Positions 36,301 through 48,734 of a stretch of 64,000 nt of DNA are shown here, piece by piece. Location of the stretch: assembly GCA_029747015.1 (NCBI GenBank), contig JAKOGI010003122.1, positions 1-64,000 of the forward strand, written 5' to 3'. The stretch's first letter is position 1. The number at the start of each line of letters is the position of its first letter. Origin of the DNA: Carnegiea gigantea (lineage: Eukaryota; Streptophyta; Magnoliopsida; Caryophyllales; Cactaceae). The notes beneath the pieces were generated by a model, which saw nothing but the letters and a program-made list of their open reading frames with translations, did no database searches and was not told the DNA's origin. A program made the translations under genes and the position numbers.

Positions 36301-38032
36301 GCGATAAAAGAATAAGTCAGACAGGGGTTCTTTTAATCGCAAACAGAAGATGGATCTCAGACACGCAAACTACAAGCATTAACAACCGCTTTCGTTTAAC
36401 CTTAACGACTTAGGCCTTGCGAAAGGGAAATGTGATTGGCTTACTTGAATGAATCCACTCTCTTTGCTGTGAACTTCAGGAAGCTCTATAGATGAAGCAG
36501 GCGATGGGTAAATGCTTTTTTGTGAGTTCATACCAGGATCCAGGGAAAGGCTTTTTCCTCACCCCGCGAGGGTTGACTCTCTTCCTTTCTATGAGTTTTG
36601 AGTAAGAAGGAAAGACTAGTGCTTAGAAATCCAGCTCACATTGAACTGAAACTAGCTGCTGCCATTGAAAGAGAAGAGAGCTACGTGACTTCCGGGCTTA
36701 GCTCTTTTCCGAGGCAGATGAATAAAGCATTTCTCTTTTAGTTGCTGCTCCGGGGAAAGAAGTTTCATTTGCAGCAGTAGTCTTGTACATAGACGAAAGA
36801 GAAAGATTCCCGCTCGAGGTCTTTTTATTACGTTCCCGGCTCTCGGCTCTCTCTTTCCCTTTCTCCCAGCTTACTACAATTTTCGGGTGGGAAGAAAGTC
36901 ATTGCCAGCTCTTTGAACAAATAGGAAAGTCAATAAGTTGTTTTAGAATAGGTTTTTCAAGCATATCCTTCTCGTGCAGAATAGAATTAGTAACTACCTA
37001 TCCTCTAAGCATCAATAAGAAGGAAGTAAGCCAACTACTTTGATTTCAGAAGTGACTCACATGATGAAAAGGTGAATCACATAAGATAAGCGTAAAAAAA
37101 TTTTCCTAATACTCCTATGTCCGAATCCGTACTGCTTTTAGGCCATTATCTGACGCTGCTGCAGTAGCAGGCACGTATCGAAGGAGAATAGGAGGAAGTT
37201 CAAGCTCTACCTTCTTTGAAGTCTTCCTTTGCTTGTTTAGGTAAATGACATAAGGTAAGGAGAGGCTAACGCAAGATAGCATTCATTTCAAGAGATAGAA
37301 AGGAAGATGTGGAACTCATTGCCAGAGGATCGCCTCTTTGAGATGCGTCGAATTGAGGTTAAAGAGTCATTAGCCTGACTTATTCATCTTTACTACTAAT
37401 AGTGCTAGCACACTAGGCAGTCAAAGTAATGGAAATTAGCCCTTGTAAGGCCTCCCTTCACCTATGCTAGTTTAACTCAAAGGCTCCACCAATACAATAA
37501 CCCGATGCATATTAAAGATTCTTCACCTTACTCCGTATCTTCTCTTTCCTCGTATTCTCTTTCCTTCCATCACTTTTTTTTAGGGATTTTGGGCTGACTT
37601 TTAGGCATAGCATTATAAGATGTTTACTATTTTCTAACGACTGATCGACTATCTGCACTTTATGAGTTCAAACACGGTTGAAAGCTTCGAAATGCGACTA
37701 TAGAAAGTTTGACCTTGAAAAACAAAAAGTAGACTAAAACTAGAAACATATTGAAAGGGGGACTGGCACAGACTAATGTCTTCAACTTCTCTTGCACATG
37801 TATAAAACTTTACATTGAAATAGGCCTTTTTCGTTGCCAAAACTTGAGGAGATGAACTCCGGCAGGATCGTAGTCCCTAGCCTCCTGGCACTCCAACTTC
37901 AAACGACATGTAACGGCAACTGCGACTAGCGCTTTACTTAAATGCCTTAATCTTCATAATCTTCCACTCCAAGGGAAAGAGAAAGAAAAGGTTAGACAAG
38001 GGCAATAACATAACGGGATGGGAACTCCAATG
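33386..38032. other. Mitochondria-like noncoding DNA
   Basis: No gene is recognised. Open stretches at 35306-35539 and 36783-37043 lack family features. The last ~30 bases before the gypsy element may belong to the LINE remnant that continues at 45374. Confidence 0.4.
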
Positions 38033-38037
38033 CTACC

Positions 38038-39447
38038 TGATGAACCTCTATTTTGTCCCAATTTCAGCCCCTAATCAACCCCTTCTCTCAGTGTTTTCAT
38101 ATTTAATCCTACTAAGAGAAGGGTCAAATTAACCTCCATTAGCGTACATTTTACTCATATAGCATCTTTCGGTATTTTCAGGGACTTTGTCGAAGAAAAG
38201 GAAAGATGAACGACATTGAGCAGAAACGAGCGCCAAGGAGGCGAGTTTAAAGCCGCGAAAAAAGCCTCGCACGGAAGTCCCAACGATTCGAAACACGGGT
38301 AACCAGCTGGGCCACAGAAAACCGACAAAGCACGGTCAGCCAGCCAAGTGGCACGGCCTGGTCGTGCCATGTGGCACAACTGTGCCAAGTGGCATGGTCT
38401 GACCGTGCCATGTGGCACGTCGGTGCCACTTTGTTGATTTTGGCCGGTTTTCGCCAGATTTTTGGCACGGTGCCTGTGCCTCGGGGCACGACCGTGCCAC
38501 CCCCGTTTTGCTTTGTAACTTAAATTTTCCTTCGGGGTCATTTTGGGTTCCATTCAGTTTTCTCTTCGCAGACTGTTCTTTAGGCAATTTTTAGGTTTTA
38601 TTTGAGAGTTCTAATTTGATACTTTTGATTACGCTACTGGATTGAAGTTTGTTCTACCTTGAATTCATTTAATTAATTCCAGGTTCTGTTCTCTTAATTC
38701 TCCTCTCTTGTTCTTGATTATTTTAGGGTTTGCTATGGTTATTGAATTGAATGTCATGGTTGTTGCTAGAAACATGATTGTAGGCTAAATCTCCCAACTT
38801 GGGTTGGGATTAATGCCGACTATGTATTGTTGAATTATGGATTAGCCTCAGTTTTTACTTTCCCCTTGTTTGTTTGCGATTTCTACTATGCACGTCACAT
38901 GCTCGATGAAATGCTTGAAAGTGCATTCATCCATTTTTGCTAGAGTTTAGGGGAACGTTGAGAGATGAAACTTTTACTTAGTGCAGCTTAGTAGACAATT
39001 AGGGTTTTAATATGAAAATAATTAAGATTCTAATTGGGATTTGAGATTGTATATCTTATAATCCTTCGACTTTTAGTCCCATGAGAATAGATGATTATAG
39101 TTGTAGGATTAGTCTTCGACCTTTGAGAGAGGGAGGAGATAGGCTTAACCGACGATCTATCCACTCATAATGCATGCTTGGGTTTATTTGGCGAGGTTAA
39201 TAATTGATTCACTGGCATAATCATGCTATTAATTCCAACCGAAGTGTCTTCCATTCTCCTGCTTATTTCACTAGTTAGTCGTTAGAATTTCCCTTAGTTT
39301 AATTCTCAATCAACAATTGTGGTCGTCTAGATTGAGTAACCTCATTAGTTCTAGCAAATGGAACCAAGTTCCCTGTGGAGTACGACCCATACTTGCCGTG
39401 TGCTAGCCATAGCTGCACCGTGCACTTGCGGTGTTTTTAACTCAATA
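38038..39447 (+). repeat. 5' LTR of the gypsy element
   Basis: It begins TGATGAACCTCTATTTTGTCC and ends near AACTCAATA. It matches 44022-45368. By eye there are about 26 substitutions in the first ~285 bases. A dense cluster of GTGCCA and TGGCAC words lies at about 38340-38505, larger than in the other LTR. Confidence 0.9.
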
Positions 39448-39453
39448 AGTTTT

Positions 39454-39472
39454 TGGCGCCGTTGTCGGAGAA
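39454..39472 (+). other. Primer binding site of the gypsy element
   Basis: TGGCGCCGTTGTCGGAGA, six bases after the LTR, resembles the site complementary to tRNA-Asp used by Athila-type elements (TGGCGCCGTTGCCGGGGA). Confidence 0.75.
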
Positions 39473-39716
39473 CTTGTGCCTTTCAATATTAGAACCGATT
39501 TGAGTACTCTAGACTAAGCTTTTCTTTTTCTTTTTTTTTGCACTTTCTTGTTCTTTCTTATTCTTGCTTGAAATTATTTACGATGTGGTAGTGTTTGCTT
39601 TATATGCACAGGAGGAGCCAAGGGATTCAAAACCTTGTCCCACTCGACCCTGAAATCGAAGCGACCGTGCGATAGTGAGGCGGAGACGCAAGAAGAAGGA
39701 AGAGGGCGGAAATAGT

Positions 39717-40970
39717 GATGGCTGAGCAAGGCTAAAGAGTGCTGCGAGACTATGCCCTGCCGCAAGCATCGGGCATAACCTTCTCCATCATTAGCCCTGC
39801 GATCGAGGGTAACAATTTCGAGCTCAGTCCTGCCTTGGTGACGTCCATGGAGCGAGGTCAATTCGGCGGCCGCCCCTCGGACAACCCTAACGTACATCTT
39901 CACAAATTCCTTGCGAAGTGTGACACCATCAAACTCAACGAGGTGTCCACCGACGCGATCTACCTGTGGCTCTTTCCTTTCCCTCTGAAGGATAGAGCCA
40001 ACGACTGGCTACAGAACGAGGAGCCCAACTCGTTCACCACTTGGAAGGTTCTTTCCAAGGCATTCCTCAGCAAGTACTTACCACCTGGTGAGACTGCCAA
40101 GCTGAGGACGGACATCATATCCTTTGCCCAGCAGGATGGCGAGTCCCTTTACGAGGCCTGGGAGAGGTTAAAAGACCTCCAGCGGCAGTGCCCCTACCAC
40201 AGAGGTCTTGACTGGCTCCTAATCCAAACCTTCCACAATAGGTTGGAGTGGCCAGTGAAGATCTCAGTTGATGCCGTAGCAAGGGGTGCTCTAATAGGCA
40301 AGTCGATCGAAGCGGTGAAGGTCTTGTTAGAAGAGATAGCTTCCAACAACGATCACTGGTCAAATGAGAGGGCCGTCCCTAAGAGAGGCGGTGGCAAACA
40401 TGAGGTGGACTTTGTGACCCTTCTAGCCAGCAGGGTGGATGCCCTTGCACAGTGACTGGATAAAGTGGCTACCCCATCAGTCACTTCTGCGGGGCCATCA
40501 ATGGGGGCCTATACATACTGTGAAGTCTGTGGTGTACAGGGACATACCTTCGTTGAGTGTTACAATGCTCCCCCTAGCATTGAACACATCAACGCTTTTT
40601 ATAATTACAACCCATCACCACAAAATAACCCCCAACGTACCACCTATAGCCTGGGTTGGAAGAGTCACCCGAACCCTCTCTACAAAAATCCCAACCCTCA
40701 CCCCTAGAGTTCTGTCCAGCCACCCGGTTTCCACAACAGAGCTCCCTACAATCCACCCCCTCCACCTCCTGAACCTACATCTCACCTGGGGAGTCTCATG
40801 GAAAGCTTCATAGCGACCCAAAGCAAGACCAACGCGACTCTTAGTGAGTCAATCAACCTACTGACCTCCAGTTAGAAGACGATGGACGCCCAGATCGTCC
40901 AGATCGCCCAACAGGTGAGCCACCTGTCCCGACCTCAGGGGCATCTGCCAGGCCAGCCCGAGACTGACCC
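39717..40970 (+). pseudogene. gypsy gag with zinc knuckle
   Basis: The frame begins MAEQG at 39717 and meets a TAA almost at once. It then runs open from about 39735 to 40452: LRDYALPQASGI, NNFELSPALVT, HKFLAKCDTIKLNEVS, LFPFPLKDRANDWL, TTWKVLSKAFLSKYLPP, DGESLYEAWERLKDL, QTFHNRLEW and EEIASNNDHWSNERA, a typical retrotransposon gag domain. A TGA at 40452 precedes a second stretch with the zinc knuckle CEVCGVQGHTFVEC (CX2CX4HX4C) near 40520 and a proline-rich tail broken by further stops. The protein would form the particle and bind RNA. Confidence 0.88.
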
Positions 40971-41139
40971 CTGAGGTCATGCCAATGCCATCGCCACGAT
41001 GGGAGAGGGGTTAGAGGAGAGCCCGGTGATAGTTCTCCAGGAGGTAGTTCCAGTTCCTGATTCTGCAGGAGCAGAGGGGAAGAAGAGAAAGAGAATCTGA
41101 GTTCTACTGGGAAGACTAGGCCTCTACCTCCCGCTCGTA

Positions 41140-41760
41140 CTTACCAGCCTCCAGTGCCTTTTCCCCAACGACTGGCATGGTCCAAGCTATCTCAGCTTGA
41201 ACCTAGATTCGCGCGATTCCTAGAGACCCTATGTCGAATCTATGTCAGTAAACCTTTCCTGGAAGCTCTCAAGGAAGCACCTGCTCATTTGAAGTTTCTG
41301 AGGGAGCTCATGTCCAAGAAGGGAGAACTTAGGGATGCTTCAGTGGTCCCCATTAGCGGATCCTGTAGGTCGCTCTTACAGAGGCGATCACCATCGAAAC
41401 TGTAGGATCCTGGCAGTTTCTCTATTCTATGCTGCATAGGGGATACACAGATTGAGAGAGCCCTCTGCGATCTGGGCATTAGCGTGAGCCTCATGCCGCT
41501 CTGTCTCTCTATAAGAAGCTACAACTACGAGACCTTACTTCCACCAGCATGACTATTCAGCTAGTAGACTGCTCCATCAGGCAGCCTGTAGGCATTCTGG
41601 AGGATATCCTGGTTCAAGTGGGCACGTTCCTTATCCTATGTGATTTTGTCATCCTTGACATGGATGAGGACTTCTCAGCCCCCCTCATCTTAGGTCGCCC
41701 ATTCTTGCGATTGTAAGGGCAGTGATTGACGTACCAACCGGCACCATGACCTTCACTATG
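41140..41760 (+). pseudogene. gypsy aspartic protease region
   Basis: The frame reads PFPQRLAWSKL, FLETLCRIYVSKPFLEALKEAP, HLKFLRELMSKKGEL, then after frame breaks DPGSFSILC, RALCDLGISVSLMPL and ILGRPFL. In this family these are the linker, the DLG active-site region (CDLGASxxLMP) and the conserved ILGRPF turn of retropepsin. Several stops are present. No reverse transcriptase follows. Confidence 0.78.
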
Positions 41761-44008
41761 TGTGGAGAATGGATTGCTTTCTGCTTTCCTTCACCCACGC
41801 TACCTCCCAGCCTTGGTGACTATTCCGCTCTTGCAGGCCCTACTCTCTCCACCCCTCCTCCACCTGTCCCGGGTGCGGAGCTTACTGATTAGGGTGGCAG
41901 AACCCTATATGAGGATGACAGCCTTGCCCCTTCAACCCCCCATTGACTACTCCTACACTCAGAGGGCCTCCTTGGGAGACAGACATTTTATCGGCAATGC
42001 TGATTTCTGATTTCAGCCCTGGGGAGGTGTTGGAGGTACAGCCAGTTGATGTTTCAACTACCCCACCTCCCCTTACCTCGCCGTCATATCTCTCCTGAGG
42101 TAAGGGTCAAGCTTATGACCTAAAACAAGCGCTTCTTGGGAGGCAACCCAAGGCATTTATCGATTTCAAAAAAAAAAAAAAAACCTAGTATGTCACCCCC
42201 GCGCTTTTCCCTTCCCCTTTCACCCTTCAATCCTTGTATTACCCCTTCCCTTGCTCTTTTTTGCGTCTTTTTCATTGAGGACAATGAAAATCTCAAGCAT
42301 GGGGGGTGCACTTATCACTCTTTGGGTGAAATCGTGGATCTTAGGGTTGGGTCGGTTGACGCACTTGCATTTGCATCATATAGATAGGACTTCATATAGT
42401 TTCACTAGGTTGTTTTTGCATATTTCGCTTATTAGAGCAAGTAGCTTAGAGCATATAGAATTAGATTTTACATCTCAAAAGAAGAAATGATCGAGCTAGG
42501 CATACGTAAGCTTTCCAGGTACTATCTCTCCCCTTCTCTTCATTATCCTTTATATGTTTTATTGTTTTTTTTTTAGTTAGTTTGTGAAAACCCCTCTTAT
42601 GATGAAAATGGAAGGGGTGATGATTGATCGATCATGTTAATTTGTGTGTTGAGGTGTGGTTTTTGGTGTGTTTTTTTTATAAAAACTATGTTTGACTTTG
42701 CCATCCGTAGTCTCTTTCCCCTATGTTGCATGCCAATTACCCCTGAGACTCATGTGGTCTAATTTGACTAACTTTGATAAGTGGGACATGTGTTGGAGTA
42801 AGTCACTTGACTGTGACAGGTTTACCTATGAGATTTTTGAGCCTAATGACTATTCATTACATATAGTCTCTGCTTCCTTTCATGTGTGACTCCTCCATGA
42901 TGCATCTCTGAAATTTGGTCTTGCTCTCCTTGAAATCACAGTTAGCATTTGCATGTGTTAATATGATTGAGGCAATCTTTTTTTCAAATAACCACATAAG
43001 CTAAAAAGCCACCCGTTGTTGCTCACTCCCTTACTAGCCCTTTTGTGCCTTTCATCTTTTTTTTTTTTTTTTGTTGTCACGCCTAATCTACTACGCACTT
43101 GGCCTGTGTGTTCTCCCTTCACCCTTGTTGAGGTCTAGTGGAGCGACATTTCCACATGGTAGTTAGGTATGCCTGGGAGGTTATTTCACTTTGGGTACCA
43201 TATTAGTGGTTTATGCTGGGGATTGCAACTTAATTTTTGATGTCTCCATTGCTACCCACATTTCTATCTTTTCTTTTTGCTTCTCCACAAAAAAAAAGAC
43301 GAGACAAAACACAAAAAAGAGAGAAATAAAGAAGTTGCGAATAAATTGGTTAGCATGGGACTTTTATAATAAGCTTGTTTGATCCCTCTTTGAGTTTTTT
43401 GTGAGATTGTTGCTCGATTTGCAATTGTGGTGTGAAGTTGTAATCTTAGCGTTGGTTATGGAAGTGTTCTCGCTCCCTAGCCTTTTGACTGATAGCTCCA
43501 CTTTTCCTAAATTATTCCACTTCTCACTCTTTACCTTAGCCTTCTTACAACCCTAAATGCAAGTCCTCATGATTGACATCTTGTATTTTGCATCCAGTGG
43601 TGGAGAGTGGAGAATTTTACCAAGCATATGGTAGTTTGTCTGATCGGTTGGAGTATTGAGCGCACCTTTGTTACATATTCCAAACACATTGAGAGGAGTG
43701 TTCCACTTTATCCTAAAGTAAGGTCCTACCAGTTTTGCTTACTCACCATTTGTTGAGGAAGGTCGTATCATACTATGTGTTTCAATATTGGGGTGTTTGG
43801 TGTGTCTCATTTGGTAGGGTGACTTATAGATGACATTGTTTATGTTTTATCAATATTTCTTTTCACGCCTTGACTGGGCCGCCCCTAATGCATGATCTAG
43901 CATGATTCGTTGATTCATCACCTTTTTCCTTGAAGAAAGTGCATTGAGAGGTTTACCCTCCTCCCTGATCTTTCATAGCGTAATCTTGCTTGGGGACAAG
44001 CAAGAGAT
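41761..44008 (+). other. Noncoding 3' part of the gypsy element
   Basis: After the protease there is a proline-rich open tail (to about 42085). A conserved-looking block at 42123-42152 (CAAGCGCTTCTTGGGAGGC region) follows, then a stretch around 42283-42308 (GACAATGAAAATCTCAAGC, then GGGGGG). Both blocks are familiar from Athila/Tat-related elements downstream of coding DNA. The remaining 1.7 kb is AT-rich with no coding signal. Confidence 0.65.
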
Positions 44009-44021
44009 AAGCATTGGGGTG
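44009..44021 (+). other. Polypurine tract of the gypsy element
   Basis: AAGCATTGGGGTG directly precedes the 3' LTR, after the characteristic TTGGGGACAAGCAAGAG. Confidence 0.8.
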
Positions 44022-45368
44022 TGATGAACCTCTATCTTGTCCCAATTACAGCCCCTAATTGATGCCTTCTCTCAGTGTTTTCATATTCAATCCTACTAAG
44101 AGAACGGTCGAATTAACCTCTTTTAGCGTACATTTTACTCATATAGCATCTTTCGGTATTTTCAGGGACTTTGTCGAAGAAACGGAAAGATGAACGACAT
44201 TTAGCAGAAAGGAGTGCCAAGGAGGCGAGTTTAAAGCCGCGACAAATGCGTCGCACGGAAGTCCCAATAATTCGAAGCATGGGTAAGCATCTAAGCCATG
44301 GAAAACCGACAAAGCCCGGCCGGCCAGCCAAGGGGCACGACCATGCCATGTGGCACGCCGGTGCCGCTTTGTCAATTTTCACTGGTTTTCGCCAATTTTT
44401 GGCATGGGGCCACCGTGCCATCCCCGTTTTGCGTCGCAATTTAAATTTTCCTTCAGGGTCATTTTGGGTTCCATTCAGTTTTCTCTTCCCAGATTGTTCT
44501 TTAGGTGATTTTTAAATTTCATTTAAGAGTTCTAATTTGATACTTTTGATTACGCTATTGGATTGAAGTTTGTTCTACCTTGAATTCATTCAATTAATTC
44601 TAGGTTCTTTTCTCTCAATCCTCCTCTCTTGTTCTTGATTATTTTGGGGTTTGCTATGGTTATTGAATTGAATGTCGTGGTTGTTGTTAGAAATATGATT
44701 GTAGGCTAAATCTCCCAACTTGGGTTCGGATTAATGCGGACTATGTATTGTTGAATTATGGATTAGCCTCAGTCCTTACTTTCCCCTTATTTATTTACAA
44801 TTTCTACTATACACGCCACATGCTCGATGAAATACTTGAAAGAGCATTCATCCATTTTTGCTGGAGTTTAGGGAAATATTGGGAGACGAAACCTTTACTT
44901 AGTGTCGCTTAGTAGACACTTAGGGTTTTAATGTGAAAATAATTAAGATTCTAATTAGGATTTGAGATTGTATATCTTATAATCCTTCGACTTTTAGTCC
45001 CATGAGAATAGGTGATTATAGTTGTAGGATTAGTCTTCGACCCTTGAGAGAGGGAGGAGATAGGCTTAACCTACGATCTATCCACTCGTAATGCATGCTT
45101 GGGTTTATTTGGCAAGGTTAATAATTGATTCACTGGCATAGTCGTGCTATTAATACCAACCTAAGTGTCTTCCATTCTGCTGCTTATTTTACTAGTTAGT
45201 CATTAGAATTTCCCTTAGTTTAATTCTCAATCAGCAATTGTGATCGCCTAGATTGAGTAACCTAATTAGTTATAGTAATTGGAACCAAGTTCCCTGTGGA
45301 ATATTACCCATACTTGCCGTGTGCTAGCTACAGCTACACCATACACTTGCGGTATTTTTAACTTGACA
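44022..45368 (+). repeat. 3' LTR of the gypsy element
   Basis: It begins TGATGAACCTCTATCTTGTCC and ends TTAACTTGACA, giving TG...CA ends, followed by the target repeat CTACC. It is about 63 bases shorter than the 5' LTR, largely because the GTGCCA/TGGCAC cluster is reduced (44333-44425). Confidence 0.9.
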
Positions 45369-45373
45369 CTACC

Positions 45374-45830
45374 CTCTTCTCTTTGAAAAACAAGAAAGCT
45401 CCGGGCCCGGATGGAGCTGGCAGGACTTGGCATATAAATGGGTTTGATGTTTTGAAGTCGAATCTTTCTTCGTTCGTATTAAAAGAACTCAACTCCACTT
45501 CCAATTTCCCCAAAGTCGTCAATCCTACTAAAGTCAAAGATGTTAGGCCTATATCTTGAAGCAACACAGGAAAAAAGTGCATTGTAAAGTTATTGGCAGA
45601 TAGAATTTCACCTATTCTTCCACACGTTGGAAGCAAGCAAAAGTCTTTGTCGAAGGAAGAAGGATTAGTGAGAATATCCTCTTGTCACAATAATGACTCC
45701 GGGGTGTTCACAAGCCCAGCAAGGTGTGCTTTAAAGACTGAAGAATTCATGTTCAGACCTTCGCTTGGTTTAGTCTATCTATCGGGAAAAGGAGGATGAT
45801 CGTTCCGCGAGATTCTTCTCCAATTTCAGT
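45374..45830 (+). pseudogene. LINE (L1-type) reverse transcriptase remnant
   Basis: Just after the gypsy element the plus strand reads LKNKKAPGPDGAG, the 'NKAPGPDG' motif of L1 reverse transcriptases. FPKVVNPTKVKDVRPIS follows, then a stop and KLLADRISPILP, and, after a shift, EGRRISENILLSQ. These match the order of the fingers domain and 'RPISL...LANRL..ILP..GR.I.DNILLAQE' blocks. The catalytic FADD motif is absent, so only a fragment remains. The upstream part probably lies left of 38033, since the gypsy target repeat falls at its edge. Confidence 0.82.
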
Positions 45831-45887
45831 TTTGCTCACGTCTCGAATGAATTCAAGAACATATTCAAAGAAATTCTAACCGCCAGT

Positions 45888-46073
45888 CTACATGGTTTGT
45901 GGATTCCGAATAGCTATAGCAGCTAAACCTAATAAGATAGCAATTACAACCCAAGAAGTAATAAGTACCTGGCTATGGCCCCCTATTTGCCAATAGAAAT
46001 GTTGGCCTACTTCCACATCAGATATCTCGTCTAACCCCTGATGTGTGTTGATTGAGTATGATAGAACTTTCAT
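45888..46073 (-). pseudogene. atpI: Plastid atpI 5' fragment (ATP synthase subunit a)
   Basis: The plastid CF0 subunit IV. On the minus strand from ATG 46073 it reads [31 protein letters not shown], then [25 protein letters not shown]. Four residues of GGFQVH-QV are replaced by an H-S. Homology ends near codon 60, with mitochondria-like or unassigned DNA to the left. It is downstream of rps2, as in plastids. Confidence 0.9.
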
Positions 46074-48487
46074 ATTATCCTCTAACTGAAGCATCACTTG
46101 AAAAGAAATTATTTTGATTCAACCATCTCTTATCTATTTCTCGACTTGTCTACTTAAATTTTCTATTTAGGATACCAATGAATCACATAATATCCCCAGT
46201 CATTTTTCGATCTTCTTTTAGATTTAGGAATAGTAACCGAAAATATTATCTTTTTTACGAAATCAATTTTTGCTTTTATTATGAATCAAGGATTTCTTAT
46301 ATAGCGTCTGCGGCCCTCATAAATTGCAAATATTAATTTATTAATGATTAATCGGATTGAAACTATAGCATCATCATTCGCTGGATTCGAAATATCCATG
46401 AGATCCGTTTGTATCGATTAAACAAATCGTTGGAATCCCCAAAGTAATACATTCGGGCCATATATTCTTCTTGTTGATCAACGATGATTACAATATCAGG
46501 CAACCCTGTCATATATTTAATCCCGCCCAGATATGTCTGCTTTTGAGATAATTGTCTCTTCAACATGGTTGCATCTCTCTTCGGAAGATGGGCGAGTCTC
46601 CCCTTTGTTCCATTCTCAAGTCCTTTGATTTTTGAAGTCTCGTTTCTGTAACACCCCTCTACCCACGAAAGATGTCACACCGCCAGGATCTCCTAAGGAA
46701 GACCCCTAAGACTGTTGTAACTAAAGACTTTTTTAAAGATTCAACCTAACTCTAGGTTAGTTAGGGAATTTCTAGAACAAAACTACCAGAGTTCTGCCTA
46801 TAACTGCGACGTTTGCAAAATCCGTGTTGCGAATTTGAGGGGTACCTGTGAATTTACAACAATATACAAAATAAACTAGAAGTTCCCCACGAGTCACACA
46901 CTCGGGGTTGAGGCTTATGCCTTTACAAATACTTGTTCAAATAATTTACATAGGTCTACACACCGCCAGAGCCACTACATGCTTGTTTCATACACTTCCT
47001 TAACCAAAATAACAAATCCGACAGCTTCACAAACATTACTTCACAGGAACAAAAATGGCTAGTAGTCCTAGAAAGCAGACACGGTCTTTCATTCATTCAT
47101 CACCCGGGGAAAATGGGGAAAGGAAATGGAGTGAGCCACCACATACTCAGCGAGTGTTCCTCCACTCTTAAAACAAAACCATTTACAGGCAATACTACTC
47201 ATACTAACCACGTATCAAGCATTTATGTATTATCAATCATTATATTAAGCTATGTGACACACTCGTATGCTATTCACATGTCAAACATTCATTCATTCAG
47301 GAGAGATGTCTTCATTCATAGAACTTTTAACATGCTAGAAACTTTCTTACTCAATTCATGCATTTTTAATTAGACAGGGTTAATGTAGTAAAAGGATGAG
47401 GCCACATGATATTAGAATTCATATTCAACTATACTTAAGAATCATTTCATCAAGCATTCATAGAAAACTTTCTTTCTTTCCTTGAAACATTTTTCTTAAC
47501 CTCTTGAGGCTCTCATTCTTTTAAAAGAGATTTCATTTCGTATTGGTCGTACAACAACCCTTATAAGCTTTTCATATTTCATTCCATATGGCCTCTTAGG
47601 GCCCGTGAAAACTTTTTTTCCTTTCGAAACACTTAAAATGGCAAAGGCCAACTGCTTTTCTTAGCTTAATAGAAAAATACTTCTAGCATAAGATCATTAT
47701 AGGGTGCTGATTGGATGAGATCTATTCTCAACCCCATAGTGAGACCTAATGCTCACACTAAGCTCTTACTCCCGGGACGGCTACATATAACATATCAGAC
47801 CATTACCGTCGTCAGGGTCTTCTAACGTCTCCTAGTACTAGAACTTATCCTCTAGGCTAACATCATTCATAACATATTGTCCGAAGCACATTATCTTAGC
47901 TAATTGAAAGCGTATGGGCCATAACGGCTAATAATTTTGCTGCCTCTCACAGCGAAATCCTTTTTCATATATCGCACTTTCTTTTAATCAAATTCTTTAG
48001 GGATTCCCCCATTGAAATGAGTTCACTCCCAAAATGAAGTTTGTATAGCTGAAATAGGCCATTGATTGCTAATAGTCATGGCTACTATTGTTTTCAAAGA
48101 CGAGAAGCATTCTTTTTCAAAACAACACCTTCACACACATAATGCATCTTAATAACATAAAAGAGGAGGGATTTGCACATAATATATTTAAGCACTTCAT
48201 AATCATTTCAACAACACAATGAGCCACACACGCCCTCGCAATCCCCACAATTACGATAATCACAACCCAGACTCCCTCCTCACATAGCAATCGACCACAG
48301 GTCCTCGAACCACTCATAGTTATACCTTAAACTATCCAACTACCATCTCGGTTTCAATTTCACAATATAGTATCCTAATCATTATGATATACTGAAGAGC
48401 GATACATAAACTTACGCAACTTACCAATGCTTAACTTACCGAACAAACAAATAACAATTAGTAGTGCGCTGCAACCAACGGTTATAA

Positions 48488-48550
<63 letters not shown>

Positions 48551-48552
48551 GA
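48488..48552. repeat. CA microsatellite within the solo LTR
   Basis: An almost perfect run of CA dinucleotides of about 55 bases, followed by TATATATA. Confidence 0.95.
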
Positions 48553-48734
48553 CATTCATGCGACCTTAACTTGAAACGGACATTTAGTAAGCTAAGTTAA
48601 ACTAACTAAGGATGAAACACGATTACATTCATGTATTGCAGTTAAGGGGCATGAACATGCTTAGTTCGTCATTCAAATGTTATTTCCAAAGCTATTTCAT
48701 AAGCATAATTCAACTAAATAGACAAGTATGGATT

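Larger units (their letters stand above)
38038..45368 (+). mobile_element. Non-autonomous Ty3/gypsy element with gag and protease only
   Basis: The 7.3-kb element lies on the plus strand with two LTRs and perfect 5-bp target repeats CTACC (38033-38037 and 45369-45373). It has a primer binding site at 39454, a polypurine tract before 44022, a gag and an aspartic protease remnant. The ~2.2 kb between protease and 3' LTR contains no reverse transcriptase, RNase H or integrase motif in any frame I can read. Gag sequence and primer site place it near the Athila/Tat branch. The structure is that of terminal-repeat elements that keep gag only (TR-GAG type), which depend on a partner for polymerase. 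Confidence 0.9.

Noticed and set aside
39578..39903. Minus-strand frames opposite the gypsy gag start
   Set aside because: They are antisense shadows of the gag leader. Gag motifs are on the plus strand.
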